Source: Bacteroides mediterraneensis | GTDB lineage: Bacteria; Bacteroidota; Bacteroidia; Bacteroidales; Bacteroidaceae | Length of the DNA: 64,000 nt | Assembly: GCF_900128455.1 (NCBI RefSeq) | Contig: NZ_LT635783.1 | Span: forward strand, 3,152,546-3,216,545 | Reading direction: 5' to 3' | Part shown: piece by piece, positions 54,706-63,973 of the stretch | Layout of the letters: every line of letters starts with the position of its first letter | How positions within the stretch are numbered: position 1 is the stretch's first letter | The notes under the pieces: generated by a model | What the model was told of the DNA's origin: nothing | Databases searched by the model: none | Seen by the model: only the letters and a program-made list of their open reading frames with translations | Program-made: the position numbers and the translations under genes

Positions 54706-54828
54706 GCATTAAGAATCTTTAAATAACTCTAGAAGGAAAAGTAAAGTCTAAAATTTTACCGTATATTTGAAAGCTTTAATTTTAGCACAAAATCTCGTTT
54801 AGTTGTATTTGTATTTTGTATTGTAGCT

Positions 54829-54870
54829 TGCGCTATCCAGCCTGTGAAGGTCTGATAGCGCATTTTTTTT
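54829..54870 (+). terminator. gdhA terminator
   Basis: A perfect 9-bp stem (TGCGCTATC / GATAGCGCA) followed by eight Ts, about 125 bp after the gdhA stop. Its loop is 16 nt. Confidence 0.85.
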
Positions 54871-54894
54871 GTTTTTGCAAGAAGGGAAAGGATA

Positions 54895-54924
54895 CAAAAA
54901 AAGGCCTTGCTCATGCAAGACCTC
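54895..54924 (-). terminator. Terminator of the tRNA-His pair
   Basis: On the minus strand AGGTCTTGC, a 4-nt loop, GCAAGGCCT (one G-T pair) and then seven Ts, just after the first tRNA. Confidence 0.8.
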
Positions 54925-54931
54925 TTTAAGG

Positions 54932-55006
54932 GGTGACTAGTGGGACTCGAACCCACGACATTCAGAACCACAATCTGACGCTCTAACCAACTGAACTATA
55001 GTCACC
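54932..55006 (-). tRNA. tRNA-His (anticodon GTG)
   Basis: On the minus strand GGTGACTATAGTTCAGTTGG starts the cloverleaf. Acceptor arms GTGACTA/TAGTCAC pair, with an extra G at -1 opposite C73, diagnostic for histidine tRNA. The anticodon loop is TTGTGGT with GTG in the middle. The T loop is GGTTCGAGTCC. CCA is not encoded. It is the downstream copy of a tandem identical pair. Confidence 0.95.
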
Positions 55007-55039
55007 ATGTTGGTATGAAAAACGTTAAAAATGAAGGAG

Positions 55040-55114
55040 GGTGACTAGTGGGACTCGAACCCACGACATTCAGAACCACAATCTGACGCTCTAACCAACT
55101 GAACTATAGTCACC
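55040..55114 (-). tRNA. tRNA-His (anticodon GTG), second copy
   Basis: Identical to the copy at 54932-55006 over 75 nt, 108 bp apart. It is promoter-proximal for the pair. Confidence 0.95.
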
Positions 55115-55142
55115 ATGTTGGCTTCCTTTTCAAAAGCGATTG

Positions 55143-55173
55143 CAAAGGTAGAGGATTTTTTCGAAACTGCAAA
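55143..55173 (-). promoter_or_regulatory. tRNA-His promoter
   Basis: On the minus strand TTTG, 19 bp, TACCTTTG, both exact matches, ending about 28 bp before the first tRNA. Confidence 0.75.
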
Positions 55174-55201
55174 CATTTCATCGAAAAAATCACCTAAAAT
55201 C

Positions 55202-56080
55202 TCAATATATCGCCTTTTTACCAGCCAACAGCGTATTTTTCATCAAAGAAACGATGGTCATCGGCCCTACTCCACCGGGTACGGGCGTAATGTAAGAGCA
55301 CTTGGGTGCCACTTCGTCGAACTTCACATCGCCCGTCAGCTTAAAGCCTGATTTCTTGGAGGCATCGGGCACACGGGTGGTACCTACGTCTATCACCACG
55401 GCCCCTTCTTTCACCATGTCGGCTTTCACAAAATTGGGCTGTCCCATCGCGGCAATCAGGATGTCGGCTTCCTGGCACTCCTTCACCAAGTCCTTGCTCC
55501 GGCTATGGCATACGGTCACGGTGGCGTCTCCCGGCACGGACTTCTGCATCATCAGCATGGCCATCGGTTTACCCACAATATTGCTCCGGCCCAGAATGAC
55601 GCACTTCTTTCCCCGCGTCTCAATCTGATAACGGCGCAAAAGTTCCATAATTCCATTGGGAGTGGCTGAAATATAGCACGGCAGCCCGATGGACAAACGG
55701 CCTACATTGATGGGGTGGAAACCGTCGACATCTTTCCGATAATCGATTGTTTCTATCACTTTCTGTTCTGAGATATGGGGCGGCAACGGAAGCTGCACGA
55801 TAAAGCCGTCCACATCGGCATCAGCATTCAGTTCACGCACCTTCGCCAAAAGTTCCTCTTCCGTCACATCCGACTCGTAACGAATCAGGGTTGACTTGAA
55901 CCCACACACTTCGCATGCCTTGACTTTTGCAGCCACATACGTTTCACTGCCTCCATCATGTCCCACCAGAATGGCAGCCAGATGAGGACGCTTGCCTCCT
56001 TTTGCCACTATATCGGCCACCTCGGCAGCGATTTCCTGTTTCACTTGCTCAGAAACTGCTTTTCCGTCGATTAATGTCAT
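55202..56080 (-). CDS. folD: Bifunctional methylene-THF dehydrogenase / cyclohydrolase
   Basis: 292 residues. The catalytic Lys region is [16 protein letters not shown], then [14 protein letters not shown], and the NADP site is [19 protein letters not shown], followed by [11 protein letters not shown] and [13 protein letters not shown]. This is standard for FolD, which interconverts methylene- and formyl-tetrahydrofolate in one-carbon metabolism. A strong AGGAG lies before the ATG. Expressed from its own promoter at 56110. Confidence 0.97.
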   Translation of the reverse strand: MTLIDGKAVSEQVKQEIAAEVADIVAKGGKRPHLAAILVGHDGGSETYVAAKVKACEVCGFKSTLIRYESDVTEEELLAKVRELNADADVDGFIVQLPLPPHISEQKVIETIDYRKDVDGFHPINVGRLSIGLPCYISATPNGIMELLRRYQIETRGKKCVILGRSNIVGKPMAMLMMQKSVPGDATVTVCHSRSKDLVKECQEADILIAAMGQPNFVKADMVKEGAVVIDVGTTRVPDASKKSGFKLTGDVKFDEVAPKCSYITPVPGGVGPMTIVSLMKNTLLAGKKAIY

Positions 56081-56109
56081 AAATACTCCTTTCCATTTTA
56101 TGATTGATA

Positions 56110-56117
56110 CAAATGTA
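56110..56117 (-). promoter_or_regulatory. folD -7 element
   Basis: TACATTTG on the minus strand, an exact TAnnTTTG, 29 bp before the folD ATG. The -33 is not obvious. Confidence 0.55.
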
Positions 56118-56222
56118 GGAAATTTAAAGTAAAGACCTGCTTATTTTTCGGATTTTATAGCAATTATAACAGCAACGGAAGAATTCTTCCGGCCACAGGA
56201 AAGCTAGTCGATAAAAAAATAT

Positions 56223-56230
56223 TAACTTTG
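56223..56230 (+). promoter_or_regulatory. -7 element of the amidase gene
   Basis: TAACTTTG, 16 bp before the ATG at 56247, implying a very short leader. A -33 TTTG is not visible. Confidence 0.45.
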
Positions 56231-56246
56231 CCACGTTATTATAATT

Positions 56247-57440
56247 ATGCAAAGGAGAAAATTCGACATACTGTTTATAGCCCTAAGCCTGCTGCTGGCT
56301 TTCAGCCTATTCCCTGAAACGCATGCTGCCGAAACTCGCTTCACCGTCGTGATTGATGCCGGACACGGGGGAAATGACCCCGGAGCCATAGGCCGAAGAG
56401 GGAAGGAAAAGAACATCAACCTGAGCGTGGCGCTCAAATTGGGAAGGCTCATCAGGCAGAATTGCCCGGATACACGTGTGGTCTATACCCGCGAAAGAGA
56501 TGTATTCGTTCCCTTGCACAGAAGAGCGGAAATAGCCAATGACGCGAAGGCCGACCTCTTCATCTCCATCCATACCAATTCGGTGGCTTCGCGAAACAAA
56601 AGTGTCAATGGGGCAGAAACGTACACCCTCGGACTGCACCGCACACAAGAGAACCTGGAAGTGGCAAAAAAAGAGAATGCCGTAATCCTCATCGAAAACG
56701 ACTACAAGCAACGGTATGCAGGATTCAACCCGAATTCATCGGAAAGCTACATCATTTTTGAGTTTCTGCAAGACAAGAACATGGCACAGAGCGTCAGCTT
56801 TGCCACCTCTGTACAAAAGTGTTTCCGGAATGCCAACCGGACGGACAAAGGGGTGCATCAGGCCGGTTTTCTGGTGTTGCGGGCCACTTCCATGCCGAGT
56901 GTGCTGATTGAGTTGGGATATATCACCAATCCTACGGAAGAAGCTTACCTGATGTCGGAACAAGGCAGCTCAACCTTGGCCAAAAGCATCTATCGCGCAT
57001 TTCTGAATTACAAGGGAGGCAAGGTTTCGTCCGCACAACTGGCAGCGGAACCGGACAGCTCCTACAAGCCCGAAGAAGAGGAAACCACTGTAGCATCTCA
57101 ACCGCAAACACCGGCTGTTCGTACACAGGTCTCCTCCAAGCAGGATGTGACACGGGCCAGCGTAGCGGGAAAGCCGGTCTTCAAAATACAGATATTGACT
57201 TCCGACCGCAAACTGCCTTCCAAAAGCAGGCAGTTCAAAGGGCTCAGTCCCGTAGACAGCTACGAAGAGAACGGAATCATCAAATATACTTATGGGGCCG
57301 ACACGAACTACAACAAGATTCTCCGCCTGAAACGCAACAAAGTGGACAGCAAATTCAAGGATGCGTTTATCATTGCATTTAAAGACGGGCAGAAAGTCAA
57401 TATCAACCAAGCCATACGAGAATTCAAACGAAACAGATAA
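56247..57440 (+). CDS. N-acetylmuramoyl-L-alanine amidase (Amidase_3)
   Basis: 397 residues. A signal peptide (LSLLLAFSLFPETHAAE) precedes the zinc-dependent amidase: VIDAGHGGNDPGAIG with the first His ligand, KNINLSVALKLG containing nothing unusual, ADLFISIHTNSVASRN with another His, and the Glu in VLIELGYITNPTEE. The C-terminal 90 residues (FKIQILTSDRKL ... YTYGADTNYNKILRLK) look like a SPOR-type domain, which would target septal peptidoglycan. It cleaves the bond between MurNAc and L-Ala during cell separation. An MCE-family gene follows after 22 bp, probably co-transcribed. Confidence 0.93.
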   Translation: MQRRKFDILFIALSLLLAFSLFPETHAAETRFTVVIDAGHGGNDPGAIGRRGKEKNINLSVALKLGRLIRQNCPDTRVVYTRERDVFVPLHRRAEIANDAKADLFISIHTNSVASRNKSVNGAETYTLGLHRTQENLEVAKKENAVILIENDYKQRYAGFNPNSSESYIIFEFLQDKNMAQSVSFATSVQKCFRNANRTDKGVHQAGFLVLRATSMPSVLIELGYITNPTEEAYLMSEQGSSTLAKSIYRAFLNYKGGKVSSAQLAAEPDSSYKPEEEETTVASQPQTPAVRTQVSSKQDVTRASVAGKPVFKIQILTSDRKLPSKSRQFKGLSPVDSYEENGIIKYTYGADTNYNKILRLKRNKVDSKFKDAFIIAFKDGQKVNINQAIREFKRNR

Positions 57441-57462
57441 AAATAGAAGTAAAGTAAACTAT

Positions 57463-58350
57463 ATGAAGAAAGAAGTAAAAATCGGATTAGCAGGAATCGG
57501 CTCATTGTTGATTCTCTTTTTTGGCATCAACTACCTGAAAGGAATCAGTATGTTCAAGCCGGAGAGCTATTATTATGTGGATTTTACCGATGTAAACGGA
57601 CTGGCACAGTCAAGTCCGGTATTTGCCAACGGCTACAAGATAGGTATCGTACGCGACCTTCAATACAATTACCAGAAACCGGGACATGTGGTGGTAGGTA
57701 TTGAAGTAGATCAGGACATGCGCATCCCGGCTGGCAGCAAAGCGGAACTGGTGACTGAAATGCTGGGAACCGTCAAGATGAACATGCTGCTCAAACATGA
57801 ATCGACCACTTTTCTGACCCCTGGAGATACAATTGAAGGCTCAGCCAATACGGGCATTCTGGGCAAGGCTGAACAGGAATTGCTGCCGAAGGTGGAACAG
57901 ATGATGCCTAAACTGGATTCCATTCTGGGCTCATTGAACCAGCTGTTGGCCGACCCTGCCTTAAAAAACACTTTGCACAATGCGGAAAAGCTGACGGCCT
58001 CGCTCAATGCGACCAGCACGCAGCTGCACAGTTTGATGAGCAAGGACATCCCGCAGCTGACAAGCAATGTCACCACCATCACGGAAAACCTGAAAGGTAT
58101 CAGTGAGAACCTGAAAGGGATTGACTACGCATCGACCTTCCAGAAAGTGGATTCCACTCTCCAGAATGTACACATGCTGACCGAAAGACTGAGCAGCAAG
58201 GATAACTCTATCGGACTTCTCCTGAACGACGATGCTTTATACCAGAACCTCAGTGCAACCTCGGCCAACGCGGCCTCTCTGCTGAAAGACTTGCAGGAGC
58301 ATCCGAAGCGCTATGTACATTTCTCCCTGTTCGGAAAGAAAGACAAATAA
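57463..58350 (+). CDS. MCE / MlaD-family lipid-transport substrate-binding protein
   Basis: 295 residues from MKKEVKIGLAG; the frame extends upstream into the amidase gene. One N-terminal membrane helix (IGLAGIGSLLILFFGINYLKG) is followed by the MCE domain (about 35-115: YYYVDFTDVNGLAQSSPVFANGYKIGIV). The rest is a helical or coiled-coil tail with repeated LKGISENLKG. This is the periplasmic partner of phospholipid ABC importers (Mla). The permease and ATPase are not in the window. Followed by a terminator at 58370. Confidence 0.9.
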   Translation: MKKEVKIGLAGIGSLLILFFGINYLKGISMFKPESYYYVDFTDVNGLAQSSPVFANGYKIGIVRDLQYNYQKPGHVVVGIEVDQDMRIPAGSKAELVTEMLGTVKMNMLLKHESTTFLTPGDTIEGSANTGILGKAEQELLPKVEQMMPKLDSILGSLNQLLADPALKNTLHNAEKLTASLNATSTQLHSLMSKDIPQLTSNVTTITENLKGISENLKGIDYASTFQKVDSTLQNVHMLTERLSSKDNSIGLLLNDDALYQNLSATSANAASLLKDLQEHPKRYVHFSLFGKKDK

Positions 58351-58369
58351 AATATCTCCTCTTCATAAG

Positions 58370-58411
58370 CACAGGAAGGTATACATCCAGCAAATGCCTT
58401 CCTGTGTTTGT
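58370..58411 (+). terminator. Terminator after the amidase-MCE operon
   Basis: A perfect 10-bp stem CACAGGAAGG / CCTTCCTGTG with a 17-nt loop, followed by TTTGTTTG. Confidence 0.7.
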
Positions 58412-58784
58412 TTGAAAACGAAGCATTTGAGTTGCTCAGCTAAGATTTCCTCCAAATTACATTATATAGAAATAATCTAAATAATAAAGATGAGGACCCA
58501 TAGGCTTCGACAAATTCGCAACCGCCTAATTCTCAAAGACAAGCATATTTGTCCAATGGAACATTCCGCAGCAAGGGCAGAATGATAAGCATCTGATAAA
58601 TAGAAAATTATAAATTCACAAGAGAATTTCTTCTTATCAAATATTTAACAAATTCATAACTCCCTATTTATCAATGACTTAATTTATCAAGATAAAAAGC
58701 AAGGAAAATGGCATTTGTTTTTCTGAAATTTCATTACGAAATTTGCAAGCGTAGAAGTTTCGCTTTATTAATAACAACGCACGT
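58412..58784. other. AT-rich region upstream of dnaA
   Basis: 373 bp without a gene. It contains three TTATCAA motifs (58634, 58668, 58684) and two inverted TGATAA (58583, 58594). A candidate dnaA promoter lies at 58714-58745. No exact TTATCCACA DnaA box is present. It could be an autoregulatory region or a distant oriC relative; neither is shown. Confidence 0.5.
58714..58745 (+). promoter_or_regulatory. Possible dnaA promoter
   Basis: TTTG, 20 bp, GAAATTTG (one mismatch to TAnnTTTG). It ends 39 bp before the dnaA ATG. Confidence 0.4.
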
Positions 58785-60200
58785 ATGATTGAACATAACC
58801 AAGCCGTTGCATTGTGGAACCGTTGTCTGGCATTCATCAAGGACAACGTGAATGCTACGGCTTTTAAAACATGGTTTGAGCCTATCGTACCTTTAAAATA
58901 TGAGGATACAGAAAAGGCATTGACAATCGGCGTCCCAAGTCCTTTCTTCTATGAATATCTGGAAGAAAAGTACGTGGGACTGCTGCGCGCCGCCATCTAT
59001 AAGGAAATAGGTGAAGGCACGGAGTTGATGTACTCTATCCTGACCGATAAGACCAACCATATTACTGTCAATATAGAAGGGACCAAACGCTCTTCTGCAT
59101 TGCCGGAACAGGCTCCTGTGTACAATGGAAACAAGGCGCCTAATCCTTTGCAGGCTCCGGCACCACAGGATCTGGACCCGCACCTGAACCCGAACTACAA
59201 CTTTGAGAATTTCATCAAAGGTAACAGCAATGAGTTCTCCAGAACGGTGGCGGAAACTGTGGCTCAGAATCCGGCACGCACTTTCAACCCCTTGTTTATC
59301 TATGGCCCGTCGGGGGTAGGTAAGACTCATCTTATCAATGCCATTGGTACAAGAATCAAGGAATTGTATCCGGAGAAACGTGTGCTGTATGTATCAGCTC
59401 ATCTTTTTCAGGTGCAATATACAGACTCCGTGCGAACCAACCACTTCAATGATTTCATTAGCTTCTACCAGACAATCGACGTGTTGATCATTGATGATAT
59501 ACAGGAATTTGCAGGGGTAACCAAAACGCAAAACACGTTCTTCCATATTTTCAACCATCTTCACCAGAACGGAAAACAGCTGATTCTGACTTCCGACCGT
59601 GCACCTGTCATGCTGCAAGGTATGGAAGACCGCTTGCTCACTCGCTTCAAATGGGGATTGGTGGCTGAACTGGAGAAGCCGGATATCGAACTCCGGAAAA
59701 ACATCCTGCGCAACAAAATTAAACGTGACGGACTGGTGATTCCGGAATCGGTTATCAGCTACATTGCGGAAAGCGTGAACGAAAGCGTGCGTGAGCTGGA
59801 AGGTATTGTCAACTCCTTGCTGGCGCAATCTATCTTGTTCAAACGTGAAATCGACCTCGACTTGGCACAGCACATTGTGAGAAAGGCGGTGAAGTGCGCA
59901 GAAAGCAAACCGATGACGGTGGCCGATATCATCACAAAGGTGTGCGAACACTACAAGATAGATGAGACGGCTATCCACACCAAGACACGCAAACGGGAAG
60001 TGGTACAAGTGAGACAGGTAGCGATGTATCTGGCAAAGAAACATACGGATACGTCTTCTTCCAAGATCGGTCAGCTTATCGGAAACAAAGACCATGCCAC
60101 GGTGTTGCACGCATGCAAGATTGTAAAAGACCAGGTGGACGTGGACAAATCGTTTAAGGCTGAAATCGAAGAAATAGAAATGAGTCTTCGAATGAGATAA
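58785..60200 (+). CDS. dnaA: Chromosomal replication initiator DnaA
   Basis: 471 residues. Domain I (about 1-90, [19 protein letters not shown]), a variable linker, then the AAA+ domain: Walker [12 protein letters not shown] (about 170), Walker [11 protein letters not shown] (about 235) and sensor regions RLLTRFKWG. Domain IV ends with the DNA-binding signature [15 protein letters not shown]. Its normal length for Bacteroidales supports the ATG at 58785. It opens the origin and activates or represses several genes. Transcribed alone, ended by a strong terminator. Confidence 0.97.
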   Translation: MIEHNQAVALWNRCLAFIKDNVNATAFKTWFEPIVPLKYEDTEKALTIGVPSPFFYEYLEEKYVGLLRAAIYKEIGEGTELMYSILTDKTNHITVNIEGTKRSSALPEQAPVYNGNKAPNPLQAPAPQDLDPHLNPNYNFENFIKGNSNEFSRTVAETVAQNPARTFNPLFIYGPSGVGKTHLINAIGTRIKELYPEKRVLYVSAHLFQVQYTDSVRTNHFNDFISFYQTIDVLIIDDIQEFAGVTKTQNTFFHIFNHLHQNGKQLILTSDRAPVMLQGMEDRLLTRFKWGLVAELEKPDIELRKNILRNKIKRDGLVIPESVISYIAESVNESVRELEGIVNSLLAQSILFKREIDLDLAQHIVRKAVKCAESKPMTVADIITKVCEHYKIDETAIHTKTRKREVVQVRQVAMYLAKKHTDTSSSKIGQLIGNKDHATVLHACKIVKDQVDVDKSFKAEIEEIEMSLRMR

Positions 60201-60240
60201 AAAAACAGGTGGCTTGATTTTGAAGCCACCTGTTTTTTTT
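60201..60240. terminator. Bidirectional terminator between dnaA and nitroreductase
   Basis: AAAAACAGGTGGCTT / AAGCCACCTGTTTTT, a 15-bp perfect stem with a 7-nt loop and eight Ts on the plus strand. It serves both convergent genes. Confidence 0.92.
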
Positions 60241-60254
60241 ATACCGGCTATCTC

Positions 60255-60995
60255 TCAATCATCGAAGCCTTGCCGTTTCAGTACTTTCTTAAGGCCTTCC
60301 GACATGTATTCATTGTCGGACTTCTTGTAACGGATATCTGTAAAAATCTGAGCCAGCGTTTCTGTATGGTTGATTTCTACAAAATGCTTGTTCTCCGGCA
60401 GACTTTCCTTATAGGCATAGATATCGTCAATTTCGGAAGGGGTATAGTCGTGATACTGCTCTTCGTGGATAATCCCCCGGATGGGCAAACGGTCGGGTTG
60501 GTCCGGACACTCATCGGGGTAACCTACTGTAATGGTGGCCACAGGCACCACAAGCTTCGGAAGCTTCAGCAAATCAATAATCTGTTCAGGATTATAGATA
60601 GTGGTTCCCAGGTAACAGATGCCCAACCCTTTCTCTTCGGCCAGGGTACAGAAATTCTGCGTCACCAACAGGGTATCACTCGCCGCATTCAGAAAAGATA
60701 TCAGATTATTATATCCCGGCACGGCCTTCCGTTGTTCACACCACTTGCTAAAACGGTTAAAATCGGCACAGAAAGTAAGTACGACTGGAGCTGAAGTCAC
60801 CATCGGCTGGTTAAAATGAGCAGGTGCCAGACGCTCCTTCATTTTTGCATCGCGGGTCACCACCACACTATATAATTGCATATTGCCCATGGTGGACGCC
60901 CGGAAGGCTTCCTCCAACAACTCATTGAGCAACTCAGCAGGAATGTCTTCCTGTTTATACTTGCGAATTGTCCGTCTGTTTTTTATTGATTCCAT
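60255..60995 (-). CDS. NfsA-like FMN nitroreductase family protein
   Basis: 246 residues. The N-terminal IKNRRTIRKYKQEDIP (FMN-contacting RRTIRxY) and the later NLISFLNAASDTLLVTQNF and EEKGLGICYLGTTIYN are typical of the nitroreductase fold, followed by VPVATITVGYPDE. It would be an FMN-dependent NAD(P)H oxidoreductase acting on nitro- or quinone compounds. Its natural substrate is unknown. It is divergent from nrdJ and has its own -7 element. Confidence 0.9.
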   Translation of the reverse strand: MESIKNRRTIRKYKQEDIPAELLNELLEEAFRASTMGNMQLYSVVVTRDAKMKERLAPAHFNQPMVTSAPVVLTFCADFNRFSKWCEQRKAVPGYNNLISFLNAASDTLLVTQNFCTLAEEKGLGICYLGTTIYNPEQIIDLLKLPKLVVPVATITVGYPDECPDQPDRLPIRGIIHEEQYHDYTPSEIDDIYAYKESLPENKHFVEINHTETLAQIFTDIRYKKSDNEYMSEGLKKVLKRQGFDD

Positions 60996-61021
60996 AATAT
61001 ATCGGCTTTATAGATTGTCTA

Positions 61022-61029
61022 CAAAGATA
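61022..61029 (-). promoter_or_regulatory. -7 element of the nitroreductase gene
   Basis: TATCTTTG on the minus strand, exact, 26 bp upstream of the ATG at 60995. No -33 TTTG is visible. Confidence 0.5.
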
Positions 61030-61088
61030 ACAAGAATCGGTGAAAATCCCTACTTTTATAAGACATAAGAAACAAGCTGAAAAAAGCA

Positions 61089-61114
61089 AAGTTTTCCAAA
61101 ACGGAAAACTTTTC
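61089..61114. other. 10-bp hairpin in the nitroreductase-nrdJ gap
   Basis: AAAGTTTTCC / GGAAAACTTT with a 5-nt loop, followed by T. It lies upstream of the nrdJ promoter. It could be a weak terminator or operator. The rest of the gap is AT-rich. Confidence 0.45.
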
Positions 61115-61208
61115 AATACGTCAAATTTTATAATACACTAATTATCAGATATCTAATATTTTAAAATAGAAAACCACTCACACTGTTGATAACTTCTTAC
61201 TTTTTTAT

Positions 61209-61239
61209 TTTGCGAATTAAAAAAACATCTTTAGCTTTG
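61209..61239 (+). promoter_or_regulatory. nrdJ promoter
   Basis: TTTG, 19 bp, TAGCTTTG: exact matches and standard spacing. The leader would be about 80 nt. No B12-riboswitch sequence is visible in it. Confidence 0.7.
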
Positions 61240-61325
61240 CAGACGTTTGTTAGAAATAAAACGACCTTCTACATTTTGCGACTTATCATTTTATTGCGAA
61301 CAAACTTATTCATATACAAACAACC

Positions 61326-63869
61326 GTGGAAAAGAAAACGTATAGCTACGATGAAGCTTATAATGCTTCGTTGGAGTATTTCAAAGGAGACGAACTGGCA
61401 GCTCGTGTTTGGGTAAACAAATACGCTGTGAAAGACTCATTTGGAAACATCTATGAGAAATCGCCTGAGGACATGCATTGGCGAATTGCCAATGAGGTGG
61501 CTCGCATAGAAGCAAAATATCCTAATGCTCTCAGCTCTCAGGAACTTTTCGATTTGCTCGACCATTTCAAGTACATCATACCGCAAGGTAGTCCGATGAC
61601 GGGAATTGGCAACAATTATCAGATTGCGTCGCTGTCCAACTGTTTTGTAATCGGACTTGACGGAAATGCCGACTCGTATGGTGCCATCATCCGCATTGAT
61701 GAAGAACAGGTACAACTGATGAAACGCCGTGGGGGCGTAGGACATGACTTGTCGCACATCCGCCCGAAAGGTTCTCCGGTGAAAAACTCGGCCTTGACTT
61801 CCACCGGACTTGTTCCTTTTATGGAACGCTACTCCAACTCTACACGTGAGGTTGCTCAAGACGGACGTCGCGGTGCACTGATGCTGACTGTATCAATCAA
61901 GCACCCGGATTCAGAAGCGTTCATCGATGCCAAAATGACGGAAGGAAAAGTAACTGGGGCTAACGTTTCCGTGAAACTGGACGATGCCTTCATGCAGGCT
62001 GCCATTGAAGGAAAGCCTTACACGCAGCAATATCCGATTGATTCGGCCAACCCGATGGTCGCCAAGGATATTGATGCTTCGGCACTGTGGAAAAAAATTG
62101 TACACAATGCATGGAAATCGGCAGAGCCGGGGGTGTTGTTCTGGGATACCATCATTCGTGAGTCTGTACCCGACTGTTACGCCGACTTAGGTTTCCGCAC
62201 GGTTTCAACAAACCCTTGTGGCGAAATTCCTCTGTGTCCGTACGACTCTTGCCGTCTGCTGGCCATCAACCTGTATTCATACGTAGTAAATCCATTTACT
62301 CCGGAAGCTTACTTTGATTTTGAACTGTTCAAGAAGCATGTGGCATTGGCACAGCGCATAATGGACGACATCATCGATCTGGAACTGGAAAAGATTGAAC
62401 GGATTTTTGAAAAAATAGATTCTGACCCTGAAAGCATGGAAGTGAAAGGGACAGAACGCCACTTGTGGGAAAAGATTTATCGTAAATCGGGCTTGGGACG
62501 CCGTACGGGTGTAGGTATCACGGCTGAAGGTGATATGTTGGCTGCCATGGGACTGCGTTATGGTACGGAAGAGGCTACTGAATTCTCTGAAAAAGTACAC
62601 AAGACCATCGCCCTCGAAGCTTACCGTTCTTCCGTAAACATGGCCAAGGAACGTGGGGCTTTCGAAATCTACGACGCAGAGCGTGAAAAGAACAACCCGT
62701 TCATCAACCGTCTGAAAGAGGCCGACCCTGAATTGTACGAAGAAATGAAGAAGTATGGCCGACGGAACATTGCCTGCCTGACGATTGCACCGACAGGAAC
62801 TACCAGTCTGATGACTCAGACTACTTCGGGTATTGAACCGGTATTCATGCCTGTGTACAAACGTCGCCGGAAAGTCAATCCGAATGATACAAACGTTCAT
62901 GTAGATTTCGTGGATGAAACTGGAGATGCATTCGAAGAGTATGTAGTGTTCCATCACAAATTCCTGACTTGGATGAAAGTGAACGGCTACGATCCAGACA
63001 AACGCTATACACAGGAGGAAATTGACGAACTGGTAGCTAAATCACCGTATTATAAAGCCACTTCCAACGATGTGGACTGGCTGATGAAGGTGAAGATGCA
63101 AGGACGTATCCAAAAATGGGTGGACCACTCCATCAGTGTGACCATCAACCTGCCGAACAACGTAAGCGAAGACCTCGTGAACCAGCTTTATGTAGAAGCT
63201 TGGCGTTCTGGCTGTAAAGGTTGTACCGTATATCGGGATGGCTCCCGTGCCGGCGTACTGCTTTCAACAAAGAAGAAAGACAAGAAAGAAGAAGAGGAAT
63301 GCCGCTGCAAACCGCCTCAGGTAGTGGAGGTACGCCCGAAAGTGTTGGAAGCCGACGTGGTACGTTTCCAGAACAACAAGGAAAAATGGGTGGCATTTGT
63401 CGGTCTGCTCGATGGAAGACCTTACGAAATCTTCACTGGTCTGCAGGATGATGAGGAAGGCATCGTATTGCCGAAATCTATTACCTCCGGACGTATCATC
63501 AAGAGCTACGACGAAGACGGTACCAAACATTACGACTTCCAGTTCGAAAACAAACGTGGCTACAAGATGACCATCGAAGGACTTTCTGAAAAGTTCAACA
63601 AAGAATACTGGAACTATGCCAAGCTGATTTCGGGTGTGCTCCGCTGGAGAATGCCGATTGAACAGGTCATCAAGCTGGTAAGTTCTCTGCAACTGGATAG
63701 CGAAAGCATCAACACGTGGAAGAACGGAGTGGAAAGAGCCCTGAAGAAATACGTGCAGGACGGTACTGAAGCCAAAGGCGTGAAATGTCCGAACTGCGGC
63801 CATGAAACCCTGGTATATCAGGAGGGCTGTCTGATTTGCAAGACTTGCGGTTCTTCACGCTGCGGATAA
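61326..63869 (+). CDS. nrdJ: Adenosylcobalamin-dependent ribonucleotide reductase
   Basis: 847 residues with a GTG start at 61326. The substrate-site part has YQIASLSNCFVIGLDG, the GGVGHDLSHIRPKGSPV loop and the radical-site motif STNPCGEIPLCPYDSC. A long insertion-free barrel follows, with TIAPTGTTSLMTQTTSGIEPVF near the end. The C-terminus has CPNCGHETLVYQEGCLICKTCGSSRCG, a zinc-ribbon-like redox tail. This is the single-chain class II enzyme needing B12, which works with or without oxygen. It reduces ribonucleotides to deoxyribonucleotides. Strong promoter, and no nrdR box or B12 riboswitch recognised. Confidence 0.95.
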   Translation: MEKKTYSYDEAYNASLEYFKGDELAARVWVNKYAVKDSFGNIYEKSPEDMHWRIANEVARIEAKYPNALSSQELFDLLDHFKYIIPQGSPMTGIGNNYQIASLSNCFVIGLDGNADSYGAIIRIDEEQVQLMKRRGGVGHDLSHIRPKGSPVKNSALTSTGLVPFMERYSNSTREVAQDGRRGALMLTVSIKHPDSEAFIDAKMTEGKVTGANVSVKLDDAFMQAAIEGKPYTQQYPIDSANPMVAKDIDASALWKKIVHNAWKSAEPGVLFWDTIIRESVPDCYADLGFRTVSTNPCGEIPLCPYDSCRLLAINLYSYVVNPFTPEAYFDFELFKKHVALAQRIMDDIIDLELEKIERIFEKIDSDPESMEVKGTERHLWEKIYRKSGLGRRTGVGITAEGDMLAAMGLRYGTEEATEFSEKVHKTIALEAYRSSVNMAKERGAFEIYDAEREKNNPFINRLKEADPELYEEMKKYGRRNIACLTIAPTGTTSLMTQTTSGIEPVFMPVYKRRRKVNPNDTNVHVDFVDETGDAFEEYVVFHHKFLTWMKVNGYDPDKRYTQEEIDELVAKSPYYKATSNDVDWLMKVKMQGRIQKWVDHSISVTINLPNNVSEDLVNQLYVEAWRSGCKGCTVYRDGSRAGVLLSTKKKDKKEEEECRCKPPQVVEVRPKVLEADVVRFQNNKEKWVAFVGLLDGRPYEIFTGLQDDEEGIVLPKSITSGRIIKSYDEDGTKHYDFQFENKRGYKMTIEGLSEKFNKEYWNYAKLISGVLRWRMPIEQVIKLVSSLQLDSESINTWKNGVERALKKYVQDGTEAKGVKCPNCGHETLVYQEGCLICKTCGSSRCG

Positions 63870-63906
63870 GAATTTATGACATTCGAGTGAATTACTCAAC
63901 CATATC

Positions 63907-63960
63907 GGGCATGAATCTGGCAAGAAGCTTTGAACAAGCGCCGGATTCATGCCTCTCTTA
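63907..63960 (+). terminator. Likely nrdJ terminator
   Basis: A 14-bp stem GGCATGAATCTGGC / GCCGGATTCATGCC (one G-T pair) with an 18-nt loop and TCTCTTATAT after it. It lies about 40 bp after the nrdJ stop. Confidence 0.65.
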
Positions 63961-63973
63961 TATCCCCTTCAAC

